Positions 12,360-25,379 of a stretch of 64,000 bases of DNA are shown here, piece after piece; the first letter of the stretch is position 1, and the number at the start of each line of letters is the position of its first letter. The stretch is from NCBI RefSeq assembly GCF_026151205.1, contig NC_087084.1, positions 12,735,453 through 12,799,452 of the forward strand. The letters run 5' to 3'. Source of the DNA: Bolinopsis microptera. Lineage: Eukaryota > Ctenophora > Tentaculata > Lobata > Bolinopsidae. The notes under the pieces are model-generated. The model made no database searches, was not told the DNA's origin, and saw nothing but the letters and a program-made list of their open reading frames with translations. The position numbers and the translations under genes are program-made.

Positions 12360-12514
12360 GCATAACACGGTTAAGGCACGGTTAAGGCACGGTTAAGGCA
12401 CAGTTAAGGCACGGTTAAGGCACGGTTAAGGCACGGTTAAGGCACAAGGGTTACATAAGGCACGGTTAACGCACGGTTAACGCACGGTTAACGCACGGTT
12501 AAGGCACGGTCAAA
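12360..12514. repeat. 11-bp minisatellite
   Basis: About a dozen tandem copies of CACGGTTAAGG, with a GTTAACG variant block in the second half. The array lies about 460 bp beyond the 3' end of the GPCR gene. Confidence 0.9.
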
Positions 12515-12939
12515 TATATAGCACTAAATGTTGGGTGTGTCTTAATTTGAGGGGTTACCCGTTTGAGTTAAGCAGTGTCTTTTTACTTTAAAGAAGAGTT
12601 AGGGGCACGTTTAGCTCCGCAAAACTCGAATGTGGCCATTCCAAAACTTTTGAAACTTTAAAAGAAAATCCAGCCTACATTTAGCTTTTTAGAAAAAAAA
12701 TCCAGCAGCCCATTTTGAAGGGTCCTCCTATTGATGGAGGATTAAATCTTTTTGTGTTTATACCCCCATTATAATTAAGTCGCCTTGCAAGATCTAATTT
12801 ACTGGAAAACAATAATAGCAGCATTTTCATGATTCGCTGCAAGTAGAGCTGAAAATAAGTTTTACGCTAAAAATCTTTAAATAAGCATTTATAAATATGA
12901 TCGTTCCAAACACTTTGATGCTTAGGTCAGTTTCCCTGT

Positions 12940-13330
12940 TCGATATTATCTTGGACGTCTTGAACATCTTTTACCAGACAGTTTTTTCGTCTTGTTCGAT
13001 GTCATTTTGAACATCTTTTATCAGGGAATCAGTTTTTTCGTCTTGTTCGATGTCATCTTGAACATCTTTTACCAGAGTATCAGTTCTCTCGTCTTGTTCG
13101 ATGTCGTTTTTAACATCTTTTATCGGAGTATCAGTTTTCACGTCTTTTTCGATGTCATCTTGAACATCGCGAAATTGGCTATCAGTATTCTCGTCTTGTT
13201 CAATTTCATCTTGCACATCTTGAACTCGATTATTAGGGTTTTTGCCTTGTTCAATAACATTTTGCATATCTTGAACTTTGTTATCAGTTTTGTTGCTTCC
13301 TCCAGTATCATATTGCACATTCTTCACATT
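12940..13330 (-). repeat. 51-bp coding minisatellite in GPCR tail
   Basis: About seven tandem 17-residue units of the type KDVQDDIEQDEKTDSLI form the C-terminus. Successive units differ by several substitutions, with the most similar ones at the 3' end. The final unit has lost 4 nt relative to its neighbour, producing KTVW and a stop at 12973-12971. The repeat continues past the stop in another frame (KDVQDVQDNIEQ). Confidence 0.85.
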
Positions 13331-16300
13331 TCTTCCTGATTTTTTGCTTTCTGTTTTCATAAGTACCCTCGTTTTTGGGTGACCATCTCCTGCAGCAATG
13401 TCCGTATCTGTGGGCACATGAGCACACTTCCGTTTCACTACCGTTTTCGACCATTTAAGCGCTGAACTTACAGTGTCTGCCACGAAATCACTGTACAGTA
13501 AAGGGTTGATAACCGAGTTCATTGGTAGAAAAATTATTGAAATGATTGGGTACCAGGGTGTGGCGTTGATAACTTCACTAGAATGAAGGCAGCATGCGAT
13601 GACAACAGGTAGCCAACAGAAGAAATCTGTTACAATAATCAGTGATATTTTTTGTTGAAGCTTACTGTTTCTGTTTCCAATTTTCTGGCTGACTGCATTA
13701 GCTGTAACGTTGATGTACAAGTAGGATACTGAGATGATGATAAAACAGAGCATGTTTATCGATAGAATGATCCAAGTATAAAATCTTTGTGGGTCATTTG
13801 GTTTGACAAAAAATTTGAAGAGGCAGACCCCATCATTTCCATAAAACTCGAGTTTCTTTCGGCCGAGAACATCACCTCCATAATCATTGGAAAACATTCC
13901 ATCAACGAGATCGTTTATAATTCTCCAGCTGAGAGTCCCAGATTTTATTTCCCCGTAGTATTCTTGTAATATACCAAGATGAGCTTCTTTCCCTGGTGCC
14001 CCTATGAACAATCTTACTGAAGGGTTATACGTCATACCATTCACAAAGGAATCCTCAAAATAAGGCACCAAGGGGACCACTGCTATGGTCACTGATATCA
14101 CTAAAATCGCCGCCATCACCAAAACTATCTGCAGAATTGCTTTATTTTTAACTTTCCTCCTCGTGTTATGTTTCCTGTTTACCCCAACTATGCGAACAAT
14201 ACTGAGAACAGTCATGGAAAATAATGACAATTGACTCCCAATCGTGCTGATGACGCCAATAACTGAGCAACCAAAGCTTGACAGCCAAACGAGCTGGTTG
14301 AAGCAGTAATTTGCGCCGTACACAATCGTGTCGTTGACAGCCAACCACAGCAAATATACACCCATTAGGAAGTCTCCAACAGAGATCAGAAACACTAAGA
14401 GCCTGTTTTTCATCACTGTGGTGTTCTTATCTTCAACGACAGCCCAGGTTCGACAGAATGTCATGAGATTAAAAAGTATTGCTAATATCCCCAAAATCCA
14501 ACACAACATCTTGAGGAAGGTTTGTTGAACGATATTTTTACCGCAGTCTGAGTTACACTCATCCGAGAAGTCCAGGCAGTCCACGGTTCCATCACATTTC
14601 TCAGTTACTGGAATGAACCGCTCTTTTGAGTGACAGCGAAACACATTGGTACAGGTCTCTTCGTCAGAACCATCTCCACAGTCGTCCACAACGTTGCAAA
14701 CTTTGTCTTGGGTTATACAAAGGCTGTTGCGACATACAAAGAGATCGTTGGTGTAACCGTGTTTTGTTTTCGTTACGAATGTGAGAAAGGAGTTTTGTGC
14801 CACTGTATAAACCCGGTTTGGGTATTGCTGAGGGCAAGCGTCGTATCTAATAGTTTTCTTTAATGGGCATTTCGAGTTTTTACAACGGCCTGAACAGCTC
14901 AAAATTAAATAGAGTTCTCCAAACGTGTAGTCGCAGTCAATCATTTGATTCGGATAAACGACTGTGATGTCTGAATTTACTCCAAATATGTCTTGTTTTG
15001 ATAAGTTTACTTTTTCTCTTATACATTTTTCTGAAATGTGTTGAATATCGCTTAGTCCTTGCAAGCAGTACATGAGGCGCTTTTCTTTTTTACCCGATCT
15101 TATTATGGTCAAAACTTTGTCAAAGGTAGGAGTAATCTCGTGAGATTTTTGACACACCCCTTTTTCTTGACCGCAAGTCTGCTTACCGCCACAAAGGTCC
15201 TGAAACTCAACATATTTAGTCTCTTGTCCCAGTTTACAAAGGAAAACTTCCTCACAAACAGGATTTTTTTCGGTCATGAATCGTTTTGTTGGCCCAAAAC
15301 CGCAAACTGGCCAGCTATCATCCTCATCAATACCATTCATACAATCTGTCACACCATCTTGAAGCCATGCCAGAGGAATTCTGAGCGGTTGTTCATGTCT
15401 GTAAGCTCTATAACACTTTTTTCGCGTGAGTGATTTGCAGCGTTTTAGATCCTCATCTTCATCATTCAGGCAATCTTTTATGCCGTCACAGAGCCTGTGT
15501 TTGTGAATAAAACACGTCGGTGAAGCTAACACGCACGCCTGAAAATTGTGAAAAGATTGATTGGTTTAGTAATAAACGTTTATAATTGGGGCATTAACTC
15601 TATTACTTACCTGAAATTTTATTTAAGGAGAAAAAGTTGAAGATTCTTACCTGGTCAACTCCGCTGTCGCAAAGTCGAGGAATTATCGTCAATCTATGAC
15701 ACACCAAAAATCTTGACACAGTTGACCTGTATCCTCCTATATTGCAAGTCAAGATACCCCTATTGAGTATCAGGATTACAGTAAATAACGTTTTTCTTGC
15801 AATTCAAATTGGTTCAGTAGGTTAGAATAATAGAATTAAAAACAAAGAAATTAAATTAGTAATTTAACCTGTTTGGATCAGTGCAATTTGTCTGGTCCCA
15901 AAAGTTAGCACATAGTGGAATGATCGGGAAGGCGTTGGCAGGTTCTGTCCAGGGTGCTACACATCTTGTACTGTTTATTATAGAGCCCACCTGGAGGTCC
16001 GTGTATCAAACATTTTACACTTCTCCGTCCAAGTCAAGTTGGTTACATCTGGGCACCCCCGTTCATCCTCACCATTTTCACACAAATACGAATCCAATCC
16101 GTTACACATGTCTCCGGGATTAACATAGTTCAGTGCTCCTTGGTAGTTGTTACAATATATTCCATAGAGATAGCCCCCACATAGCGCCTCATCCTCGCAG
16201 CGGTAGTGAACGTCACATTTACCATTACACACTGTGGATTGGGGCACCACCATACCTGTCTTTAGCCGGACAGTTGTCTCTGCTGGGCCCTCTGCATCTG

Positions 16301-17740
16301 TGCAAGCAGGACCGGATAAGTCCAAGTTAGTGCAGACTGGAATTTTCCAACAAGGGTCGACCATCGCAAGGTTGTCTCTGACAAGCCATATTCGGGGGGA
16401 GTGAGTATGAACCTAAATATTGGTCAAGAATTGGTGGGAGCTCACAAATGTAGTCCCCACAGAGGGTTTTATTGTTTGATGTTAGTTGATCGTTCCCTTC
16501 GCCACAACTCTGATAGAAACGAGGGTCCACCTCGCAAGTGCGATCAAACATACTATAATAGTCCATCTGCTTAACGACGTAGTAGCTGTCAGAGTTATGA
16601 CACTGGTGAACAGTGTAGCCATGGTCCTCAATGCAAACCTTCTTTAGGAATTTGTTCTTTTCGACTATCGGGCAGTCCTCTGAAATTAATTTGAATTATA
16701 ACTGGATATTTTGAATTTATAGATCAAGAATATGTTGATCATTCAAAATAAGAAAAAAAAAAATGGTTTGTAAAATACCTATTACTGGTTCACACAGGAG
16801 CATCCAACTATCTGCGGGAATCATTGACGAAGATAGTTTACGCTTGAGCTGAACGTCCACATCAAGTGATCCGTTTTTAGTATAGTCACACTTAACTACG
16901 TCCAACTGAGCATGCACCCAGTTTCCTTTAACTTTCGTACTGTGATAATCAAACTTGGTTTCCCCCGAGAAGCTGCTGATGGCCTTAGTAAAACCCATTC
17001 TTTGGCACATGTGATCAGAAAGGCATTTGGAGTCTCCGTAGATGTTTGCAAGGGGAATTATCTGAAGATGAGCAACTTTTATAATATAATGCAACAAAAA
17101 TAAGAGGGAATATGGTCCAATTTCAGTTCCTAAAATCAGGACGGTACTCAAAGACCTTGTTCCTTTATGATATTTCGTGATTTCGTTAAGGAAGGAGTCA
17201 CAAGGACAGTGAACAATATCCTTCCTATGATATGTGAACATGTTGTGTTTTCCATCAAACATTCAAAAGTTATTTCGCGTAGGTATTTAATATCACGAAA
17301 AAAAGGTTTTACCTCTTGATTTTCTTCAACAAAGATCCCTCCAAAACTGTTTGTAGAAATTCTGTTGCCACTGTTCACCAAATGAAATTTAATTCCACTG
17401 TCCCCTGCAACAAATTAGCAATACTTATGTTGCTGTCCAATTCACGAGAACCACAAATAATCATGAGTAACAAATCATCAAAATTTCGCCGAAAGTATTG
17501 ATTGCACTTATTTTGTACGGTCCTAATGTCAAGGAGCCTATAGTTTGAATAATGTATGACCTCATCTGCATCGGAAATATAAATTATAAAGAACATCCAA
17601 AAAGAGTCAATAAAGCGCCTAAACTGTTAATTCAAGTTGAGTTAACATATTTCAAATTTAGAATCGTACAACCTACCGGTCAAAGATGATCGTACATTAT
17701 GGATCACTAATAATGATAAGAGAATCGTGTAATTTAACAT
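12971..17740 (-). CDS. LDLa/SRCR-like ectodomain GPCR (GRL101/LGR-like)
   Basis: A multi-exon rhodopsin-class receptor. Exons read by eye: 17740-17677 (signal peptide MLNYTILLSLLVIHNVRSS), 17565 to about 17150 (GT at 17312 may not be used), 17061-16779 (SRCR-like, MCQRMGF), 16679-15869, 15759-15651 and 15538-12971. The last exon is one intact 856-codon frame. It starts with an LDLa module (LCDGIKDCLNDEDED), then a Cys-rich region, two more LDLa modules (DKVCNVVDDCGDGSDEETC; EKCDGTVDCLDFSDEC), seven TM helices with NPLLY in TM7, and a long TM4-TM5 loop. Large LDLa-bearing GPCRs of this layout are known from molluscs (GRL101) and are numerous in cnidarians; the ligand is unknown. Frame breaks occur near 17402 (C4 run), 17226, 16404-16409 (G6 run) and 16000, through either consensus errors or decay. 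The tail is an acidic repeat (separate entry). Confidence 0.8.
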
Positions 17741-18165
17741 TGTAGAGACGCCAGGCTTCAGATTTCAACCTATTAAGAAGTTTCTAGAGGGTCTTAACTC
17801 CAGATAACTAAAATACGAAAATTTAAAATCGCGCCAGCTAAAAATCGGTTTAACAAATAACTTGAAAACAATACATAAGAACATATTTATTATATAATTT
17901 CTGTATAATTTGTAATTAAATATTGCTATTGAGAACATTTTGAGAAGGTACATGTTTAACTTCAAAAAACTGCAACTTTAACATTTTACGATGTTCAGAA
18001 GCAAAATACGAACTTCTCAGAGAGGAATAGTTCATTGTATTAAATATCTCCCATAGAAAATCCCCTCATTGGATCGGGGATCCCCTTGAAATGGTGGGCA
18101 CGCTTTTGACTCATTTTGAACATATATGGAAGAAGCCAAAAGCTAATTTATTCGAAATAATTCAT
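17741..18165. other. GPCR upstream region
   Basis: AT-rich sequence immediately 5' of the GPCR gene, presumably holding its promoter; no element could be pinned down. The equivalent region of the duplicate lies at 29317-29810. Confidence 0.4.
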
Positions 18166-18204
18166 CACAATGCTGGCAAACATTACCGTGCCTCTTATAT
18201 TCAC

Positions 18205-18350
18205 AATACTATTTACCCCCTTTACTATTTACCCCCTTTACTATTTACCCCTTTATTATTTAGTATTTACCCCCTTTACTATTTACCCCCTTTACTTTTA
18301 TACCCTCTTTACTACTATACCCCCTTTACTATTATACCCCTTTATTATTT
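18205..18350. repeat. T/C-rich microsatellite
   Basis: Degenerate tandem TTTACTATTTACCCCC-type units. Copy B has only about two units (29850-29890), so the array expanded or contracted after duplication. Confidence 0.85.
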
Positions 18351-18756
18351 TTCAGGCATTAAGACTCATCGAAAGTAGTTCAACAGGTATATTTAAGTTC
18401 AAAACATTCTAATTCAATGTTAAAGATGACAGGAATAAGAAATTTAATAGTTATGTGGAGGTTTTTAAGAAATTTGCGCAAAATACGCGCCAGCATGTTA
18501 TACGAAATTCGGTAAAAACCCAAAATTGCCATATTCAGGTGCCTTAAAAACCATGTTAAAATTGAGTTAGAGATCTGAAACTTTGCAGGGCGTCTAGACG
18601 TTGACTAAATCGACAGCAAAAAAAGTTTAAAGTTTCAGGAGCATCGGAAAGTGGGTTTTCCAGAACCCCTGTTTTACGACAGATTGTCGTGATATATACA
18701 TATTCAGGGATAGACGCTTTGCCAGTAAAATGTAGTCAATTGTAGCCTAAATTTAA

Positions 18757-19067
18757 CGGCCAGGTAGCGCAGTTGGTTAGCCAGCTTTGCAATCGTGAGG
18801 TTGCGGGTTCAAATCCCACTGTCTGCCTGGTCGTGGGGTGAGCGTCGTTGACGTTCAGCTAAGGATCGTGAGTGGTCTATGCAGCCCCCCGGTCTACTCA
18901 GCCGAATATTCGAGAAATCGGGTGTGTGGGTTAAATGAGGAGCTGCATATTGCAGCAAAGTCTCGGGCGAAGAAAGTATGGTACACACTACCTTAACCGT
19001 CACTGGCTAAAAACAAATCCTTCGGCTTCCTGTAATTGGCTGGTGTCTAGATAAAAATAAAAAAAGT
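18757..19067 (+). mobile_element. tRNA-headed SINE (family 1), ~310 bp
   Basis: The head looks like a tRNA gene with a box A (TAGCGCAGTTGGTTAGC) and a box B (GGTTCAAATCCC). The body continues GTGGGGTGAGCGTCGTTG and ends in an A-rich tail (GATAAAAATAAAAAAA). The duplicate locus at about 37124-37137 reads straight from TTGTAGCTTACATTTA into GTGTCCGTAG, so it is the empty site and defines the ends. A target duplication cannot be separated from the A-rich tail. The minus-strand open frame at 18809-19003 lies inside the SINE and is not a gene. Confidence 0.85.
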
Positions 19068-20595
19068 GTCCGTAGATTCAAAAGTATAAAAGATACAGCC
19101 ATTTCCGACAACAGGTCTTAAAGATAACTGTTTACACTTTAGTTTAAATATATGAACAAAAATTTAACGTCATTATCACCACTTGATGACGTCATCAAGT
19201 TAACCGTTTTTAAAACTTGATTTTTGACAAAGTAACACCTTTTCAAATCGATTTTAAACCATTAAGGAGTAATTTAATTAAAATTTTAAGGGAATTTTGA
19301 AGTTAGATAATTATTTAAGCATTCTGAAAATCTACCGAAAGTTTGCCTAGCTTGCTTCTTCATAAAGATATTCGTCATTGAAGTTGGCGCTTTTTTGAAG
19401 AATTATTTTATAAAAACGTCAATTTTGCGATTTAGTATTCTCTAGTGTTGGGCCATGCCTTGGGTGGTGGAGCTCAGTTCTGCTTCTTATAGGTATAAAT
19501 TGTGTAATAGGCTAGTTTCAAAGTTGAAAGTCGAAAAGTTGCACACCTGGGGACACGCCCAAATTGATAGAAAATTGCTAAAATCACTGAAAATTGCTGT
19601 TTTCATCATTTTCTGTCAACTTTGGAGTGTCGTTGTGATTACATTTACAGTTCTTCTTGAAATACTTTGAAACTTTGTATGGTTATCAAACTATATATAA
19701 AACACCAACATGCACAAATTTACGGCAATTCAACATTGGATGCGCACGCAACGTCCGCTCAAAGTTTGCACGTGCGAAAGGTGAGAATTTTGCTCATTCG
19801 TGATTTCGAAAAAATTCTGCTTTGCCACGACAGTTCAATGTCATTATATATGAATTTAATGCCAACTTGAGTGAGTATAAAGTGGCATATTCAGTCAGTG
19901 ATTGACCGATATGCTTACCTAAACACAAGGAAATGTTTTTAAAGGAAACATTTCGAAATCGTTGAAACTTCCTCCTTATTAATGAAGATATCAGTTTATA
20001 TTTCGACTTTATAAAGTACCCTGACATTATAATCAAAAAGAGATGATATTTGACCAAAACCCATAATCATGGGTAGAGTGGACCGCTGCCAGTGTCTCTC
20101 TTTCCCAAACAAAAGGAAATGATATTATTTTGATTGACCGTTCTCAAATGCAAAATGATACCGAGAATAAAATCGGTCGCTCGCTTTTCCCATTCATTTA
20201 CAATTGTAACAGATTAGGAAGAACTACCCGAAGGCAGCTGTACTCGGCAATAAAGATTTAATAAACTTCAGCTAATTCACTAACTACCACCCTTATCCCG
20301 AAATTTACTAGGTATCGACCCTAACGCAACCCAAAGAGATTTTTTCCATCGACTTTTTTTCTTAAAAATCATAATATAAAAATAAGGAATACAAGTTCAA
20401 TGTGTAAACATTTATTTAATGGTTGAAGCTACAAAATGTTCACGGACATGTCGACCTGCCATATGATATTTTCATCGGTAAGGGAGTTTTAGAAATGAAA
20501 CACCTCCAAACTTATTGTGTTGAACTTGAAAATGCTCATTGAGCCATTACCAGATTATGATAGCTCCAGTACCACTAAAAGTAAATGTCTTTTAT

Positions 20596-20692
20596 CTTAC
20601 CTGAGGACCCCTTACCTGAGGACCCCAGGCTATTATGTTCATTAACACAATGAATAAAGATTTGGCGGAATGACAGGCTGAGCGCGGCCGGT
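20596..20692 (+). repeat. Dispersed repeat with GAGCGCGGCC end
   Basis: The block TTACCTGAGGACCCCAGG, TATTATGTTCAT, ATAAAGATTTGGCGGAATGA, CAGGCTGAGCGCGGCC also occurs at 6764-6866 and, in diverged form, at 5963-6178. A remnant of its end (GCGCGGCCCAGTAA) is at 28161-28175. The first ten bases are duplicated here. Type of element unknown. Confidence 0.6.
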
Positions 20693-22077
20693 GGCGATTA
20701 CGATATTCCCTCTTGAGGGAATGCTACGCATGTTGTTGACTGTCAGTCTTTGGACAAGGATATGTTCTCGCGCCGTACGTTTATAGTAAAGCATGTTGGT
20801 ACAATTTGGTACAGAAAGTCAAACGCTTTACTTAGACTTTATGCTAGAAGTCGTTTACTGCCAGTAGGCGGTGCACGATAAAAATAAACTTGCTCGGATT
20901 TTCAAAATTTTTGTACCATCGTTTTCTAGAGACTGTGAGAATTTTCACAGTACCAAATTTATTATACCTTTTTGGAATGATCAGTGAGTTTCTCCTAGGT
21001 GCCATATTTGATGGTGCGCGGCTTTTGGAGCAAAATTAGGTGTAAAAGTCGCGTAATTTGACGAAATTCGTTGATTTTTGTCGTATTATTCTGTCATATC
21101 TTCGGTTCCTGAACATGAATCATGCTGAAAATTTGTCAAAATCTTCCAATCATACTTAACTACCGAACCTAATTTAGTTGGGAGAGATTGGCCTTGATTA
21201 AGAGGTCTAAAAATGACAAAATAGGTATAAATTCGTTGATAACTCAAATTCTGACCATCGAAATTGCTCAAACTAAATTAGGGTCAGTAGAACATAAGTG
21301 TTTACGTATGCTGACCAAATTTCAACAAAATTGTTATATGGGAAGTATTATAACTTTTCGATTGTTTCCAAAATAATGTGCTGGCCGAAATAAAAGCTAA
21401 AAAACCATTCAATGGTCAGCGCGCGCGTCTTATTGTCGATGGCGCACTTTACATATTACGTAATCATCCGAGGGGAGGGAGTTTCCAAAATATGTGAACG
21501 ACTGCTTGTACGTTTATAATAGTTAAATGCACACAGTTCTGTGAAACCTTAACTTCTAAAAGCTTTAAAAGTTTTTACTTAAAGTCAAAAATATGAATTG
21601 AACCTTAAATGCATATAAAAGTTGCTAAAAAAGTAGTAAACGTATAAAAGTGGTAAAAACGTAGTAAACGTATAAAAAAGTATTATAAAAATTTCTGTAC
21701 TTATTAAGAACATTAATACGTGGTACTTTTTTATTCATTAAGATCAAATTTTTTCCTTGGTCGGTGGCATTTAGCAACTACACATGTTCATATTCAAACA
21801 CCATAATTTAACCGGTGGTAACAGGCTAGCTGACAGTTTCATATCACTGGGAGCACTCTCCCGTCTCCGCCTTATTAGTCTTAAAAGTGCTGGGAATTCT
21901 GCCAGCTTTTAAGAAGTCTTGAACAAGGTAACAAAGTTCAGGTAACAAATTTTTCTTGATCACGTGACAATTTAGAATAAATAAACGTGTGAGATGTTCG
22001 TCGGAAAAGTTCCAGAAACGCAGTCTTGACTCGGTTCGGTTCTTGGTCCTCGGTTCTTCTGATGTTGTTCTTAAATC
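20693..22077. other. Non-coding interval, no gene recognised
   Basis: Contains a loose inverted pair around 21165-21180 and 21268-21285 (CCTAATTTAGTTGGG against CTCAAACTAAATTAGGG) that may be an old MITE remnant. Several short open frames carry no domain. Confidence 0.4.
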
Positions 22078-25000
22078 TTAATTGGCTTCTTTCGTTCTCA
22101 GTTGATTTGCGGTCATCTCCTGAAACGATTTTACATATCATTCAATTTGCAAAAGTAAGGGCTGCTCTCGAAAATCTCAAAATTCCAGCATCAAACTCCC
22201 ATTTAGCTTTAAAAAGACACAAATAATTAAAGAATAATTCGACAATGAAGATTATTAGCATAATCTATCTAGATTTTATAATTCTATGTAGATTGTAGAA
22301 ACCAAACGATATTAGGAGAGGACAATATGTTCACTTCGGTCAAAGTCTTGAAATTTGTATTTCAAATGCATACTGCACTGTGTTTTAAAAGATTTCAATT
22401 GACCTTTATAAAACTTTAAGTACATGATATTGTCTAGTCATTGACCATTGATTGCTCAATTATAGAAAACCTTAGAGTTACAATGTGCAAATTATAGATA
22501 ATTACCGCAACGGTTGCGAGCATCGAATTAATGTTTAATGTGCACTTATACAGCTCAGCTTCTGATTTAGAGCCTCCTGACTCGCGTAACTCAGGGACCA
22601 GATTCATTGAAATCTGTTTGCTCATAGCAAGCAATCTTAGGGCCAAAATCTCATGTTGGGGTAAGGGGGCTGGCTCGACAGAATTGTCCAGTCCTGTGTT
22701 TTCAACGTCAAACTCGATGGGCAGGTCATCCTTTGGCAGGTCATGATCGTTTGGAAGATTTATTTCGAAAACATCTGCTGAATTCTGTGCAGTTATTCCT
22801 GAAAAAGATACATAAGTATAAGTAATAACTTGACAATTCTTTCAGAAAATATGATTCATTAAAATATTGCCGGATTTAATTTAAGCTTTAAAAGTTTCTC
22901 ATTTTTGTCGGGGAACACCTTTTTATAGTTATTAGTTGATTAGTGATTAGCTACTAACTACCGTAACTATAAATCATAAGGATAATTCGGGTTCGGATCA
23001 GGAGGCGGTGCTCCCAAGGAGGCATACTCCCTCATTCCTATGGAACCTGGTAGTCGATAATCTCCTTGCTTGTACAGTTATGAAAGATAACCAAGTTACC
23101 CGCAGGTATTTGCAGATGATGTGGGCCCTCTACGAAAGGAAATGATTTATATATCATCTGGGACAGAACATGCAAAACTATCAACACGATAGAGAAACGG
23201 TGTAAAACTCAAATAGCCATGTTCACCTGGGATGGAAAGCCGAGAGATCTATCAATACCAACCATGATTGATTCTGGAATGGCACTTAACATAACAACTC
23301 CTAGTGCAAACAACACTGAATTCGAATACCGAGACAATTACTTGTTACACAGATGGGTCAAGCACAGACTCAGGAAGTGGGACTGGCTATATCATTACCA
23401 CTGACAACATTAATAGCACTCTAGAGGAAAGACCGCTCCTGCAATTTTATCTATAATCGTTGCACATAAAAACCACAAAAATAACTCTTATAATTTGAAT
23501 GTTAAATTGTACATTCAAAGGCCTGTATGCCCATATTTGGACATTATGCCAAATGATCGGCTTTTTATGGAGCTGGAAATCGTTCCCTTTGAAGTTTTGA
23601 CTATTCTGACATGAATTGACACCAAAAAATTACCCCGTTGTTAACAATTAACATGGCCCCAAATTATCTATTGATTGGGAATTTCAAATACGGAAATTTC
23701 GATTCGTGCAAAGATTTTGTGATTGGTCTTCTAGTAATTTGCCCTTTGTGGGACAAGTGTCCAACAGATTCCAAATACGTTTTATAGTACTATTAGAAAT
23801 TGGTGAAGACTTACTAGTTGGAGAGTTGATAGAATATCAGATATTTAAAAAAATGTAAGCATCCTGTATATTATGTGGAGCTTGATTGAAGTTATAACCC
23901 TTACTTATTATTCGTGTTTTTAGCAATCTTCCCAATTTACAGTTTTTACAGACCATTTATTGAACACCCGATTTTATGCGTTTGACATCTTTTGATCTAC
24001 CAAGTCAAATATCGACTCAAAGTCAAAGTATCACCTTGCCCGAGGGAAATTGCGTTTTATCACATATTCCCACTGTATACCAAGCAGAGCTTTCAGCCAT
24101 CATTGATAAAAATACCACAATCTTTCGCCAGCTCTCCAATATCCACCTTGAAGCTGCATTTTATATCCTTGAACTACACAATATAAAATAAAGCATGTTT
24201 TAGTGTAGACTTTTTGTCACAGTAAGACTGCAACCTATAGTAACAACTATAAACAGAACCCCCAATGTCTGCTAACAATTTTTCACTAACTTATAACACC
24301 ACGCCTCAATTCAACCGCCAATTACCTCCATCTTCTACACATAGATGTCTCCGGCAACCCTTTACAGGGTTGCCACACCCCAGTGGCAGGCAAAGCATCC
24401 TTATGCTGTCCTGCTGTGGACCATATAGGTTATGGTCAGCCTATCAATAAACATTCAAGATTTTAAAAATATAGTTCAAACTGTCGATCGAAATTTTGGT
24501 GGAGATATTGATACACTTTAACACTTACCAACTTCCATATCCTTGTTAAAGTAGGGCAGGTTCTGGTAGCCGGTCGGCAGGTCCTTCCATTTTATACTGC
24601 CTTCCTCTAAAAGGAAGAAGAAGTGCCGGCAAGGTAGCCGGGTAGCATAAAAGCTTCTACAGCTACAACAGGGCACGCTAACATCAATTTTGTGGTAGAT
24701 GTCTTCGAAGCCACTACTGATCATGAATACTGACCCATCATTTCGCAGGATTTTTCTCGTTGTTGTCAGCCCTGTAAAATAGTACATATTGTTTCAATCT
24801 CACATGAAAGATTTTGAGAACTTGAGTTCTTCTTCTTCTGGTCAGCGTCCTAACTGTCTAATGTCTAATAGCCTTCAGATAAGATTGTTCATTGTGTAAT
24901 TTCTACTCAACTGGACATTATGTACTATGTCCAGTGGACATAGTACAAAGAAAAGTCTGGATACAAGGATGTTGCGTATGTATGGTGTTGTCATCTTATG

Positions 25001-25304
25001 GAAGGATTAGAGGTAAGACATTTTTTTGAGAGAATTTTTATTTATTACTGCATCAGATACAGGGTCGATTAAAACAAAACTATTTGTAAAATGTTACTTA
25101 ATTTTTACCTTTTTCTTCTTTCAACTTCTCTTTGTACTTGCTATCCAAACATTTCTCCTCTTTCCACCGATTCTGGAACAGGATAGGCCGGTCAGTGAGG
25201 TAATCAGGAACATCTGAGTTCAACCTTTTTAGGTTTGCTGACATGGAGACATTGCTGGTCACATAATATTTTTCTCTATCCGGCAAATATCGCAGCAGTA
25301 AAAC
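22078..25304 (-). CDS. SWIM zinc-finger protein, 5'-incomplete
   Basis: Four exons with consistent phases: 25304-25109, 24771-24529, 22798-22506 and 22119-22078 (stop TAA 22080-22078). The encoded 257-residue piece runs VLLLRYLPDREKYYVTSN, then a SWIM zinc finger with the CxC...CxH pattern (CCSCRSFYATRLPCRHFF), a WKDLP motif, an acidic linker (PKDDLPIEFDVEN) and a helical C-terminus ending AEMTANQLRTKEAN. SWIM domains occur in ZSWIM proteins and in MULE-type transposases; no MULE core is present here. The first exon has an acceptor (TTAACAG) and no upstream start, so 5' exons are missing or lie beyond the telomere-like repeat that begins about 370 bp upstream. It could be a truncated pseudogene or a domesticated transposase remnant. 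Confidence 0.7.
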
Positions 25305-25379
25305 CTGTTAATGATAGGGGTTAGTCGTGACCAATAGTTGAATTCATCCAGTGACAACATGCTCGACCGGCGGTACCGC

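Larger units (their letters stand above)
18166..20222. repeat. GPCR-upstream repeat, copy A (carries a SINE)
   Basis: Homologous to 29810-30237 plus 37079-38252. Shared landmarks in order: CTGGCAAACATTACCGTGCC, TACGCGCCAGCATGTTATAC, CTGAAACTTTGCAGGGCGTC, [SINE here], GTGTCCGTAGATTCAAAAG, ACTTGATGACGTCATCAA, CGCACGCAACGTCCGCTC and ACCCATAATCATGGGTAGAG. No coding capacity was seen; the open frames at 19455-19670, 19667-19870 and 19794-20057 are not conserved in copy B. Together with the adjacent GPCR 5' exons it forms a segmental duplication. Confidence 0.85.

Noticed and set aside
18760-18835. Possible tRNA gene on the plus strand
   Set aside because: The tRNA-like head belongs to a ~310-bp SINE, proved by the empty site at about 37130.
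23219-23404. PTMIDSGMALNI resembling a retroviral-type aspartic protease motif
   Set aside because: Only the D-S-G triplet fits; no flap or ALLDTG-like context, no RT or gag nearby. Probably chance within an intron.
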